From Psychrosphaera haliotis (lineage in GTDB: Bacteria > Pseudomonadota > Gammaproteobacteria > Enterobacterales > Alteromonadaceae): a DNA stretch of 64,000 nt. Where the stretch lies: positions 1-64,000 of the forward strand of contig NZ_BAAAFQ010000007.1 in the NCBI RefSeq assembly GCF_039523615.1. The letters are read 5' to 3'. Shown one piece after another: positions 1 to 8,015 of the stretch. Position numbers and translations under genes: made by a program. Positions within the stretch are counted from its first letter, which is position 1, and the number at the start of each line of letters is the position of its first letter. Under the pieces are notes generated by a model. The model saw nothing but the letters and a program-made list of their open reading frames with translations, was not told the origin of the DNA and did not search any database.

Positions 1-876
1 TTAGTTGTTGCTGCAACTGACGGCCCTATGCCTCAGACTCGTGAGCACATCCTACTTTCACGTCAGGTTGGTGTACCTTTCATCATCGTATTCATGAACA
101 AATGTGACATGGTTGATGACGAAGAGTTACTAGAATTAGTAGAGATGGAAGTTCGTGAACTTCTTTCAGAATACGAATTCCCAGGTGACGACCTTCCACT
201 AATCGCTGGTTCAGCTCTTAAAGCTCTTGAAGGCGAAGCAGAGTGGGAAGCGAAGATCATCGAACTAGCTGAAGCACTAGATACTTACATTCCAGAGCCA
301 GAGCGTGACATCGATAAGCCATTCATCATGCCTATCGAAGACGTATTCTCAATTTCTGGTCGTGGTACAGTTGTAACAGGTCGTGTTGAGCAAGGTATCG
401 TTAACACTGGTGACTCAGTAGAGATCGTTGGTATTAAAGACACAGTAACAACTACTTGTACTGGTGTTGAAATGTTCCGTAAATTGCTTGACGAAGGTCG
501 TGCAGGTGAGAACATTGGTGCCCTATTACGTGGTACTAAGCGTGAAGACGTAGAACGTGGTCAAGTATTAGCGAAGCCTGGTTCAATCCAGCCTCACACT
601 AAATTTGAATCAGAAGTTTACGTACTTTCTAAAGAAGAAGGCGGACGTCACACTCCATTCTTCAAAGGTTACCGTCCACAGTTCTACTTCCGTACAACTG
701 ACGTAACTGGTGCTGTTGAGCTTCCAGAAGGCGTAGAAATGGTAATGCCTGGTGATAACATCAAGATGGTTGTTGAGCTAATCGCACCTATCGCGATGGA
801 CGAAGGTCTACGTTTCGCGATCCGTGAAGGCGGTCGTACAGTTGGTGCTGGTGTTGTAGCAACAGTAATCGCTTAA
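1..876 (+). CDS. tuf: elongation factor Tu, 3' part (5' end outside the window)
   Basis: EF-Tu carries aminoacyl-tRNA to the ribosome as a GTP complex in the cytoplasm. The frame is open from base 1 and encodes 291 residues, so roughly the first 100 of about 394 are missing. The end of the GTPase domain is visible: NKCD (local residues 33-36) reads guanine, and a GSALKAL stretch follows. The two beta-barrel domains are complete, ending with the family's GRTVGAGVV sequence. It is followed at once by a strong terminator, then by unrelated genes on the other strand, so it is the last gene of its unit, probably the rpsL-rpsG-fusA-tuf operon lying upstream (inference). Identity is secure; whether this is tufA or tufB cannot be told. 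Confidence 0.98.
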   Translation, partial: LVVAATDGPMPQTREHILLSRQVGVPFIIVFMNKCDMVDDEELLELVEMEVRELLSEYEFPGDDLPLIAGSALKALEGEAEWEAKIIELAEALDTYIPEPERDIDKPFIMPIEDVFSISGRGTVVTGRVEQGIVNTGDSVEIVGIKDTVTTTCTGVEMFRKLLDEGRAGENIGALLRGTKREDVERGQVLAKPGSIQPHTKFESEVYVLSKEEGGRHTPFFKGYRPQFYFRTTDVTGAVELPEGVEMVMPGDNIKMVVELIAPIAMDEGLRFAIREGGRTVGAGVVATVIA

Positions 877-935
877 TTCTGCTGAGTTAGGAAGTTAGCT
901 TTAGAGTTAGCGGAATAACAAAGTAGATGAAGAAA

Positions 936-967
936 AGCCCCGGTTCGTAAGAGCTGGGGCTTTTTTA
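936..967 (+). terminator. Rho-independent terminator of tuf
   Basis: An 8-bp GC-rich stem (AGCCCCGG at 936-943 with the complementary arm ending at 961, two G-U pairs) is followed by a run of T. It lies 60 bp after the tuf stop codon. Confidence 0.9.
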
Positions 968-978
968 TTTGTAGTGAT

Positions 979-1209
979 TTATCTGTATTTTCTTGCTCTA
1001 ATTTTACTATCTATCCAGTTTGCGCTTTTCTTTAACATCAGTTGACATTTTTTGAGCCAAACTCGAGCAATCTCATATTCAAAGCTAAGAATATATAGTC
1101 CTGGTATTAACAATAATAAAGAAGGCCCAGGAACGACTACAAATATGATGCCCATTAATACTAATGAACCTCCAACAAGGTGAATGAATAATTGTTTTAA
1201 AATATTCAT
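979..1209 (-). CDS. small PGPGW-type transmembrane protein
   Basis: This 76-residue protein has a hydrophobic hairpin (about residues 8-47) around the sequence VVVPGPSLLLLIPG and a basic C-terminal tail. It resembles the PGPGW family of putative transmembrane proteins (Pfam PF09656), although the signature is PGPS here. No biochemical role is known for the family. It starts 15 bp after the stop of the repeat lipoprotein gene, with a strong ribosome site (TAGGAGGTAA) in the gap, so the two form an operon. The tail (KKSANWIDSKIRARKYR) should face the cytoplasm. Assignment is by motif and topology only. Confidence 0.75.
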   Translation of the reverse strand: MNILKQLFIHLVGGSLVLMGIIFVVVPGPSLLLLIPGLYILSFEYEIARVWLKKCQLMLKKSANWIDSKIRARKYR

Positions 1210-1224
1210 TTATTACCTCCTAAG

Positions 1225-2097
1225 TTAATCATCAAGCGATACGGGTCCATTTATTTCTTTTATATAAAGTTGACCGCTGCCTGAACCGTTTATCTCTAAA
1301 CCTTTAGTATTTTTAACGGTAATGTCACCGCTACCATCTTCGATATAAACTTTATTCATAATATTTTTGATAGATAAATTACCAGAGTCATCTAAAACTT
1401 TTGTAAAGCCATCAACATTTTTAATAGATAAAGAGCCAGAGCCGTCGTCGACGTCTACACCACCTTTTATGTTTTGAATCGACAGGTCACCTGATCCATC
1501 ATTCACAACAACGTCACCGCCGATGTCTCTAATATTAATATTTCCTGAACCGTCGGTAATATCTAAGTTGTTTGATACTTTTTCTATGGTTAGGTTACCA
1601 GAACCGTCATTTACTTTTACTGAGCCACCTACATCTGATAACTCGATAGAACCAGAACCATCATCTATATCAAGGTCACTACCAATACTTTCTACATTAA
1701 TACTTCCAGAGCCGTCGCTAATAGATAGCGCAAGATGTTTAGGCATTGTTACATCTATGTCTATTTTAGTATTACTGCTGCCCCAAGAGCCAAACGAGTT
1801 ACTAGCATATGCTACGAGTCGAGCTTCATCACCGGATTGAGTCAATGACAACTTATGGCTACGATCATCATCAGTCCAAACATGTGCTTTAACACTAATG
1901 CTTGTTTGCCCTTCCACGCCAATAATATTAATTGAGCCAGAGCCATTTTCTACCAATAACTGATTAATACTGTCTGCATTTAAGGTTAGCTCTTCCTTAA
2001 ATTCAACATCAGCTGCATGTGACTTACCTACGTGAATAACACAGCCAGATAACGATAAACTTACAAGTAGGGCTGATGCGATTGCTTTTAGTTTCAT
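1225..2097 (-). CDS. lipoprotein with 18-residue DGSG repeats (DUF4097-like)
   Basis: A 290-residue secreted lipoprotein: hydrophobic signal with lipobox LSGC (Cys19). After an N-terminal segment, eight repeats begin at about residues 128, 146, 164, 182, 200, 218, 236 and 254. Each starts DGSG (one is DDSG) and runs exactly 18 residues, the last 17. The alternating hydrophobic pattern (SIELSDV, NLTIEKV, DLSIQNI) is that of a parallel beta-helix, as in DUF4097/DUF2807 putative adhesin proteins. Function is unknown; a cell-envelope role is inferred from the lipobox. It is first in an operon with the PGPGW-type gene. The antisense strand has a 105-codon open frame that merely mirrors the repeats. 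Confidence 0.8.
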   Translation of the reverse strand: MKLKAIASALLVSLSLSGCVIHVGKSHAADVEFKEELTLNADSINQLLVENGSGSINIIGVEGQTSISVKAHVWTDDDRSHKLSLTQSGDEARLVAYASNSFGSWGSSNTKIDIDVTMPKHLALSISDGSGSINVESIGSDLDIDDGSGSIELSDVGGSVKVNDGSGNLTIEKVSNNLDITDGSGNINIRDIGGDVVVNDGSGDLSIQNIKGGVDVDDGSGSLSIKNVDGFTKVLDDSGNLSIKNIMNKVYIEDGSGDITVKNTKGLEINGSGSGQLYIKEINGPVSLDD

Positions 2098-2319
2098 AAC
2101 TTATTCCTTTTAAATACTTTTATAGTTTGTTTTTAATAAGCAAAATATAGGCAAGCTTGCGAAACATTAAAAGTTAATAAAAATCAATGACTAACAAGCT
2201 TTTTAACTATTCCTTAAATTGATGGAGTGGCTTAATTAGCTATTTGTTAGGGAATTTGCTCAACAATCCGTGTAATCTTTATTATAGTTAATTTAAATCA
2301 TTTAAAAGGCCTCTATTTA

Positions 2320-3114
2320 ATGAAGTTCAAGTTAAAACTATTATCTGGTGTTTGTATTGCGTTGTGTCTATCCGCCTGCAGTACTTCTCCAACTGGTCGT
2401 AATCAAATTACCATGTTCTCAGGCGATAAAATGTCAGCAATGGGTTCAGAGTCATTTGAACAAATGAAAAAGGACATTCCAATAAGCTCAGATAAAAAGC
2501 TTACTGCCTATGTTCAGTGTGTTGCTGATCAAATAACGCCAAATGTAAGTAAAGAAGCTCACGATGGCAGCTGGGAAGTGGTTTTATTTGAATCAGATCA
2601 AATTAATGCCTTTGCGTTGCCAGGTGGCAAAATTGGCGTGTATACCGGCATACTCAAAGTGACTGAAAATCAAGATCAACTTGCAGCAATAATGGGACAC
2701 GAAGTTGGACATGTTATTGCAAATCATTCAAACGAAAGGCTGTCTTCAAATTCTGTGGCACAAGGTGCTTTACAAATTTCAGGGGTTTTATTGTCAGGAC
2801 AAGATGAACAAACTCAAGGTTTAGTAATGGCTGGATTAGGTGTAGGTGTTCAATACGGTGTGCTCATGCCTTATGGTCGAACACATGAAAAAGAAGCTGA
2901 CATTATTGGTCAAGAGCTAATGGCAAAGTCAGGTTTTAAACCTAAAGCGGCGGTTGATTTGTGGCACAATATGGCGAAGGCGAGTAGTGGTGCTCCACCA
3001 GAGTTTTTGTCTACTCACCCATCAAACGAAACTCGCATTAAAAAACTGACTGAGCACCTAAAAGTTACTCAGCCAATGTATAAAGTAAGTGCTCAAAAGC
3101 CAAACTGTGGTTAA
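2320..3114 (+). CDS. M48 family metalloprotease lipoprotein (LoiP/YcaL-like)
   Basis: A 264-residue zinc endopeptidase probably anchored to the outer membrane from the periplasmic side. It has a signal peptide with lipobox LSAC (Cys20) followed by STSPTGRNQ, which is typical of this subfamily. The catalytic HEVGH is at residues 127-131 (two histidine ligands and the catalytic Glu) and the third ligand is in KEADIIG (Glu192). E. coli relatives LoiP, YcaL and BepA take part in outer-membrane protein quality control; that role is inferred here. It is a single gene with its own terminator, and the neighbouring alcohol dehydrogenase gene converges on it. The length is usual for the subfamily without TPR domains. 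Confidence 0.9.
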   Translation: MKFKLKLLSGVCIALCLSACSTSPTGRNQITMFSGDKMSAMGSESFEQMKKDIPISSDKKLTAYVQCVADQITPNVSKEAHDGSWEVVLFESDQINAFALPGGKIGVYTGILKVTENQDQLAAIMGHEVGHVIANHSNERLSSNSVAQGALQISGVLLSGQDEQTQGLVMAGLGVGVQYGVLMPYGRTHEKEADIIGQELMAKSGFKPKAAVDLWHNMAKASSGAPPEFLSTHPSNETRIKKLTEHLKVTQPMYKVSAQKPNCG

Positions 3115-3163
3115 CCAAAATCAGTTAACGATTAACCATCTTTAGTATTTGTTAGACTCTTTT

Positions 3164-3202
3164 AGCAAGCTTACTTTTTTAACGTATTAAGCTTGCTATT
3201 TT
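3164..3202 (+). terminator. terminator of the M48 protease gene
   Basis: Perfect 10-bp inverted repeat AGCAAGCTTA (3164-3173) and TAAGCTTGCT (3188-3197) with a 14-nt loop, followed by ATTTTTC. The right arm overlaps the stop codon of the converging dehydrogenase gene. Confidence 0.75.
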
Positions 3203-4197
3203 TCTAATACAACTCGATAACGAGCTTTACCACTTTCTACGTGCGCAATCGCGTTATTAATATCATCAAATTTAAACATTTCAACTTGAGGTTTGATGTT
3301 ATGTTGATGCGCGAATTCTAACATTGCTTTGATTGTAGAGGGGCTTCCAACAGGCGATGATGAAATAGAACGTTGCTTCGCCATTAAACCAAATACTCCA
3401 ATATCAAGAGGCTCAAGTGTTGCCCCTACAAAGTGAAGTCTGCCTTTTGGCTTTAAGGTAGAAATATACAAGTTCCAATCCAGCTTTACATTTACCGTTG
3501 AAAGAATGTAATCAAAAGAGCCAGCTGCCTTTTCTATATCAGCTTCACTCCGAGAGTTAATAGTGTGGTGCGCACCTAAGGACTTGGCTTCTTCAGTTTT
3601 ACTCTCACTCGATGTAAAAGCAGTAACTTCACAACCCCAAGCATTTAAAAATTGCAACGCAATATGGCCAAGTCCACCAATTCCAATAACGGCAACTTTA
3701 TCTGTTGGCTTTATATCAAACTGAACCATTGGGTTAAATACAGTAATACCGCCGCAAAATAAGGGACCGGCAGACTTTGTATCCATCCCGTCGGGCAGTG
3801 CAACAACAGATGCTTCATTTGCCTTTACTTGCTCTGCAAAACCACCATGTCTGCCAATAATTGTTGGTTGTGCGTGATCACACAAATTCTCATCACCCGT
3901 ACCGCAACTGCTGCAAGCTTGGCAGTAGTCAGAATGCCAACCTAACCCAACGGTTTGACCTACTTTTAGTGTTTTTACACTGCTTCCGACAGCATTTATC
4001 TTGCCGACTACTTCGTGGCCTGCTACTAAAGGGTAACTAGACATCCCCCATTCATTATTTAACATTGATAAATCTGAGTGACAAATTCCACAATATTCAA
4101 CATCGATGAGTACTTCATTAGTATCCAAACTACCTAAATCGATGTCTATGAGAGACAAACTTCCGCCCGCTTCTTTTGCCGCATAAGCTTTAGCCAT
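3196..4197 (-). CDS. zinc-dependent alcohol dehydrogenase, NAD(P)-dependent
   Basis: A 333-residue medium-chain dehydrogenase that should interconvert alcohols and aldehydes in the cytoplasm. The catalytic zinc ligands are visible as Cys39 (CGICHSD), His61 (GHE) and Cys148. The structural zinc site has four cysteines at 92, 95, 98 and 106. The nucleotide-binding Rossmann motif is GIGGLGH (172-178). The sequence is closest in character to the cinnamyl-alcohol-dehydrogenase/YahK branch, which usually prefers NADPH; cofactor and substrate are not certain. It stands alone. The upstream region has a direct repeat ACGTTAC (4222-4228 and 4234-4240), which might bind a regulator. Confidence 0.92.
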   Translation of the reverse strand: MAKAYAAKEAGGSLSLIDIDLGSLDTNEVLIDVEYCGICHSDLSMLNNEWGMSSYPLVAGHEVVGKINAVGSSVKTLKVGQTVGLGWHSDYCQACSSCGTGDENLCDHAQPTIIGRHGGFAEQVKANEASVVALPDGMDTKSAGPLFCGGITVFNPMVQFDIKPTDKVAVIGIGGLGHIALQFLNAWGCEVTAFTSSESKTEEAKSLGAHHTINSRSEADIEKAAGSFDYILSTVNVKLDWNLYISTLKPKGRLHFVGATLEPLDIGVFGLMAKQRSISSSPVGSPSTIKAMLEFAHQHNIKPQVEMFKFDDINNAIAHVESGKARYRVVLEK

Positions 4198-4329
4198 TAT
4201 ATATTCCTTGTTAATTTTTAGACGTTACTTGGTACGTTACGTATTTAATAATGAAATAGATTAATAGTAAGGATAGCCTGCTTTTTAGAGAAGGACGGTA
4301 AGCTAGACAATAAGTTTACTCCGGTCTTC

Positions 4330-4872
4330 TTAGAATTGATAACGAGCCGAGAAGTTTAGATGACCCACATTGTCTTCTCGGTTTTTGTTCTCTCCGTAAC
4401 CAGCTTCAAACCTAAGTTTCCAACCTGATTGATTCAAGCCATTAAAACTATAACCGTAAAATAACGCTGCCCCTTGCGTTGTTTCATCACCGAATACAGC
4501 TGACAGCGCACAACCTAATGCGTCTGAAAATGCAACACCAATGATAGTGCCAAAATCATCATTGTTGTTATTGGCAGTGGTATCTATGTTTTCGCATTTA
4601 TTATCCTTAATGCCAACTGCGCCAATATACCCGCCTACTGAGTGATTCGGATTTTCTAATGCTTTTTCATATCCAATAGAAAAACCATCATCCAAGCCAA
4701 TTTTATAATTTACAAAAATGTTTGATGAATCGTCTAATTCATAATTTGTTCCAACGGTTGCAAAATATGGATAGCCAGAACCTAAAGTAAAGTTCCAGTC
4801 ATTTTGCTTGGCTTGTGCCGTGTAGGAAAGGCTTGAAAATAACGCTAGGGTGAGAAGGTTTTTATTAAACAT
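4330..4872 (-). CDS. uncharacterised outer-membrane beta-barrel protein
   Basis: A 180-residue protein with a clear signal peptide (cleavage near AQA/K, residue 21). Alternating polar and hydrophobic strands rich in Gly, Asn and aromatic residues follow, and the chain ends NFSARYQF, a terminal aromatic typical of outer-membrane barrels. There are three cysteines, two of them likely able to pair (ECNI... and ALGCAL regions). I do not recognise the family. The length would suit an 8-stranded barrel. It is a single gene; no partner is evident, and the downstream dehydrogenase has its own upstream region. Confidence 0.6.
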   Translation of the reverse strand: MFNKNLLTLALFSSLSYTAQAKQNDWNFTLGSGYPYFATVGTNYELDDSSNIFVNYKIGLDDGFSIGYEKALENPNHSVGGYIGAVGIKDNKCENIDTTANNNNDDFGTIIGVAFSDALGCALSAVFGDETTQGAALFYGYSFNGLNQSGWKLRFEAGYGENKNREDNVGHLNFSARYQF

Positions 4873-5008
4873 TTATTGGTCGTCCATGTAGTTGTTTTTG
4901 CTTTATTTTAGGGCTAACTTACAAGTAGACGCAATATTTTCACTGTAACAAAATGTACTTTTAGATTCTTTTACTATAGTTAAATTGTTATCAATTATCC
5001 GAATATGA

Positions 5009-5045
5009 AAAAGCAGCCACGGGTACTGCCCACTTGGCTGCTTCA
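5009..5045 (-). terminator. terminator downstream of cpxP
   Basis: Perfect 9-bp stem AAGCAGCCA (5011-5019) with TGGCTGCTT (5035-5043), with an inner GGG/CCC pairing. On the minus strand the stem is followed by a T run (AAAAA at 5008-5012 on the plus strand). Confidence 0.75.
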
Positions 5046-5098
5046 TTAAGTGATTCAGTTTCCAGCTTTAAGTTATAACGGAAACTGAAGTTAACTTC

Positions 5099-5578
5099 TT
5101 ACGCTCGATCTTTACCACCGTGATGGCGAGCTTTACGTTGTTTTTTCTTTTTCCATTTAGCAATCTTTTCTTGCTGCTCTTCATTTAGAACTAACTGAAC
5201 GGCTTTTTCAGTTTGAAGGCGTTTTACTTGCAATTTAGCCTTAAGAGTCGCTTGTTGGCTCGCTACATCTAATAATGACTGCTCGTCTAGCGCATCTGCT
5301 TTAGACAATGTACGCCACTGTTTTTTTAGTGACTTAAGGCTCTCTTTATCAGCTTTTGTTTCCGATTTAGCCTGTTCAAAAATTTGCTTTATTTGGCTCT
5401 GTTGAGTTTCAGTCAAATCAAGCTTTTCTGCCACGCGCTTAGATAAAAGCATTGGGCCTCGTTTTTCCATATGAGCTTTACGCTCTTTATGTTTACCTTC
5501 AGCGTGAGCTGGTTGGGTTGCAGAAACGGCTACTAACGCCACTACCGCAGACAATGATAAAAGTAATTTAGTATTCAT
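5099..5578 (-). CDS. cpxP: periplasmic CpxP/Spy-family stress protein
   Basis: CpxP/Spy proteins are small, highly charged periplasmic chaperones; CpxP also damps the sensor kinase CpxA. This 159-residue protein has a signal peptide ending near AHA and two LTxxQ-type motifs (LTETQ and LNEEQ), each in a long amphipathic helix, plus a very basic C-terminus (KKKKQRKARHHGGK). The start is set at the ATG at 5578 because the GAGG ribosome site overlaps an in-frame GTG two codons upstream. It is divergent from cpxR-cpxA, the classic arrangement, and the shared upstream region holds two CpxR-type boxes. Identity as CpxP rather than Spy rests mainly on this position. Confidence 0.88.
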   Translation of the reverse strand: MNTKLLLSLSAVVALVAVSATQPAHAEGKHKERKAHMEKRGPMLLSKRVAEKLDLTETQQSQIKQIFEQAKSETKADKESLKSLKKQWRTLSKADALDEQSLLDVASQQATLKAKLQVKRLQTEKAVQLVLNEEQQEKIAKWKKKKQRKARHHGGKDRA

Positions 5579-5624
5579 AAGCACCTCGCTTTGTTAAGTT
5601 GATATTAATACTAAACCCTGCAAT

Positions 5625-5660
5625 GCAAAGTAATGCCAAGGGAGTGCAAAGTAATGTAAA
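5625..5660. promoter_or_regulatory. two tandem CpxR-type boxes between cpxP and cpxR
   Basis: The known CpxR box is GTAAA-N5-GTAAA. Here GCAAA-GTAAT-GCCAA (5625-5639) and GCAAA-GTAAT-GTAAA (5646-5660) lie exactly 21 bp apart, two helical turns, in the same orientation. They sit in the only intergenic space between cpxP and cpxR, so phosphorylated CpxR probably controls both genes. Binding is inferred. Confidence 0.75.
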
Positions 5661-5725
5661 GATTAACGTTCATTGCTGTTTTTTGCTTAAAATGGCATTT
5701 CTACCTTAATAGCTGAGAAACTATC

Positions 5726-6418
5726 GTGGCAAAAAAATCTATTTTAATCATCGATGATGACACTGAACTTACGCAATTATTGTCTGAATACTTGATGTCT
5801 AATGACTTTGATGTAATGGCGCTACATGATGGACAACAGGGCTTAGAGGCGGCGATAAAAGATGATTACGACCTTATATTACTCGACGTTATGTTACCAA
5901 GCTTAAATGGGTTTGAAGTTTTACAAAAACTGAGACAGGCCAAAGCAACGCCGGTAATCATGTTGACAGCTAAAGGCGAAGACTACGATCGGATCTATGG
6001 TTTAGAAGTGGGAGCGGACGACTATATAGCTAAACCGTTTAATCATAGAGAGTTGCTAGCGCGCGTAAAAGCGATGGTTCGTCGAGTTGATTTGCTCACT
6101 CAACCTCAAAATGAACATACAATTACTTTTGAAGATATTGAGTTATGTATTCAATCAAGAAGTGCGAAAGTAAACCAGCAGGCCATTACATTAACCGGTA
6201 CTGAATTCGAGATTCTTATTTTACTGCTTAAAGATCCACTCAGCATTGTAAGCAAGGAAACCATAAGCCAAGAGGTGTTAGGTAGACGTTTGGCGGCTTA
6301 TGACAGATCTATTGATATGCACGTAAGTAACTTACGTAAAAAAATTGCCCAGTACTCAAATCATGAACGCATTCATACAATAAGAGGTTCTGGTTACATA
6401 ATGGTTGGCGGTAAGTAG
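5726..6418 (+). CDS. cpxR: envelope-stress response regulator CpxR (OmpR family)
   Basis: A 230-residue two-component regulator. The receiver domain has the acidic cluster IIDDD, the phosphoacceptor Asp54 (LLDVMLPS), Thr81 and Lys103 (AKPF). The C-terminal winged-helix DNA-binding domain ends in the typical IRGSGYIMV turn. It starts with GTG at 5726; the preceding GAGAA is a weak ribosome site. It is followed after 16 bp by its sensor kinase gene, whose own ribosome site CTGGAGGT is strong. Position beside a CpxP gene and upstream CpxR-type boxes support the name CpxR among OmpR-family members. Confidence 0.92.
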   Translation: MAKKSILIIDDDTELTQLLSEYLMSNDFDVMALHDGQQGLEAAIKDDYDLILLDVMLPSLNGFEVLQKLRQAKATPVIMLTAKGEDYDRIYGLEVGADDYIAKPFNHRELLARVKAMVRRVDLLTQPQNEHTITFEDIELCIQSRSAKVNQQAITLTGTEFEILILLLKDPLSIVSKETISQEVLGRRLAAYDRSIDMHVSNLRKKIAQYSNHERIHTIRGSGYIMVGGK

Positions 6419-6434
6419 TGGCTGGAGGTAGTTT

Positions 6435-7820
6435 ATGGCACGTTTAAACAGTTTGTTATTCAAAGTATTTGCATGGTTTTGGTCTTCAATTGCTATCACC
6501 ATTGTTATTTTATTATTAATTAGTTCAGTGAGCTTTACCGACTTAGTATCTAAACCGTTAGACTCTAGAAAAGTTAGTGGAATAGAGAAGTACGCATTAT
6601 TTATTGAGAAGCGCTTTAACAGTTTACCCACTAGTAAGCAGTTGCAGAGGTTGTTGCATCGTTCGTCGAGAAAGAGAGTTTTGTTCTTAAAAGGCTCGAC
6701 CTCAGAGATGTCGGTATTGAGTGGCCCGGTTCCTGAAAGTGTTGACTTGAACTTATTAGCGGAAGTTGATGACTTAACGCCGCAATATATTTTTACAGAA
6801 AATTACCACGCCATTGGCCCAATTAAAGTAAAGATAAACAATGAGGTGTTTCATTTATACGAAGTAACGCCCAAACGTAACCCACCGTTACTTATTAAGT
6901 TTAGTTTGTTGCCTATTTGGCTGAAGTTTACCGTGCCTATTTTAGTCTCTTTAGGCTTAAGCTTCTTATTTACTCGTGGCATCGCAAGGCCAATTAGAGA
7001 GCTAAGAGACGCGGCTGAAAAAGTTGGTAAAGGTGAGCTAAGTAGCCGAGTGCCTGACAAATATGTGGGCAAGGATGAACTTGGAGAACTGTCTGCAGAC
7101 TTTAATAGCATGGCTGAGCAGTTAGAGGCATCCATGGGTGTGCAACGGCGTTTACTTGCCGATATATCACATGAGCTTCGTTCACCTCTTACAAGGCTGT
7201 CACTCGCAGTAGGATTAGCAAAAGAGTCCAATGAAGAAAAGCGAGAAGGTTACCTAGCTAGAATAGAAAAAGAAGCCGAGCAACTTGATCAAATGATTGG
7301 TTCTGTTTTGATGCTGTCGCGTTTAGAAACAAAACAACAGCATTTAGATTTACAAGAATATGTATTGTCTGACGTTTTAATACCTGTATTACAAGATGCC
7401 GAATTTGAAGCCGAGTCATTAGGTAAAAAAATAAATATTGAAGCGTTACCAAACTTAAATATAAGGGTAGACAGAAAAATAGTATCTAGTGCAATTGAGA
7501 ATATCCTCAGAAATGGTATTCGATATGCAAAAAGTCAGATCAACTTTGAGGCGAAAGTTGAAGGCAACAAGGTTCAACTCATTATTGAAGATAATGGACT
7601 TGGAATACCAGATCATTTGTTGTCAAAAATTTCAGAACCGTTTTATCGTCATAGCGACGCTAGAGAGAGAAATAGTGGCGGGGCAGGTTTAGGTCTTGCT
7701 ATAGCGAAAAAAGCCATGACGGCTCATTCTGGCTATTTATTACTAAGTAATAAGCCTACTGGTGGCCTTAGAGTTGAACTAGTCTTCAATAGTTTGGGAG
7801 AGGCAACCCCAAATACATAG
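6435..7820 (+). CDS. cpxA: sensor histidine kinase CpxA
   Basis: A 461-residue inner-membrane kinase that senses envelope stress and phosphorylates CpxR. Order of parts: transmembrane helix 1 (about 10-33), a periplasmic sensor loop (about 34-157), helix 2 (about 158-180) and a HAMP linker (to about 235). The dimerisation box LLADISHELRSPLTRL follows, with phospho-His247. The ATPase domain has ENILRNGIRYA (N box), DNGLGIP and GGAGLGLAI. The periplasmic loop is of CpxA type and size. A stem-loop 47 bp after the stop likely ends the cpxRA transcript. Confidence 0.92.
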   Translation: MARLNSLLFKVFAWFWSSIAITIVILLLISSVSFTDLVSKPLDSRKVSGIEKYALFIEKRFNSLPTSKQLQRLLHRSSRKRVLFLKGSTSEMSVLSGPVPESVDLNLLAEVDDLTPQYIFTENYHAIGPIKVKINNEVFHLYEVTPKRNPPLLIKFSLLPIWLKFTVPILVSLGLSFLFTRGIARPIRELRDAAEKVGKGELSSRVPDKYVGKDELGELSADFNSMAEQLEASMGVQRRLLADISHELRSPLTRLSLAVGLAKESNEEKREGYLARIEKEAEQLDQMIGSVLMLSRLETKQQHLDLQEYVLSDVLIPVLQDAEFEAESLGKKINIEALPNLNIRVDRKIVSSAIENILRNGIRYAKSQINFEAKVEGNKVQLIIEDNGLGIPDHLLSKISEPFYRHSDARERNSGGAGLGLAIAKKAMTAHSGYLLLSNKPTGGLRVELVFNSLGEATPNT

Positions 7821-7866
7821 TCACCTAAAAGATAAAGTGACTCGTCTTGAATGTAGTTTGATAATT

Positions 7867-7893
7867 AAGCGGCTTTTATTAAGTCGCTTTTTT
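7867..7893 (+). terminator. terminator after cpxA
   Basis: A 7-bp stem AAGCGGC (7867-7873) with GTCGCTT (7883-7889), one G-U pair, followed by a T run to 7893. Confidence 0.75.
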
Positions 7894-8015
7894 CAGGTCA
7901 ATAATTCATTAAAAACAAATCACCCATCTTGTGAAAAACGAGAACCTACCTATAATGCGGCTGTTTATAATATTCTAAAATCATTGTATATAGAATGTAT
8001 TCGTCGGAGGTTTAG

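Noticed and set aside
1523..1840. 105-codon open frame on the plus strand inside the repeat lipoprotein gene
   Set aside because: It is the mirror of the 54-bp repeats; the minus-strand gene has a lipobox and regular 18-residue repeats.
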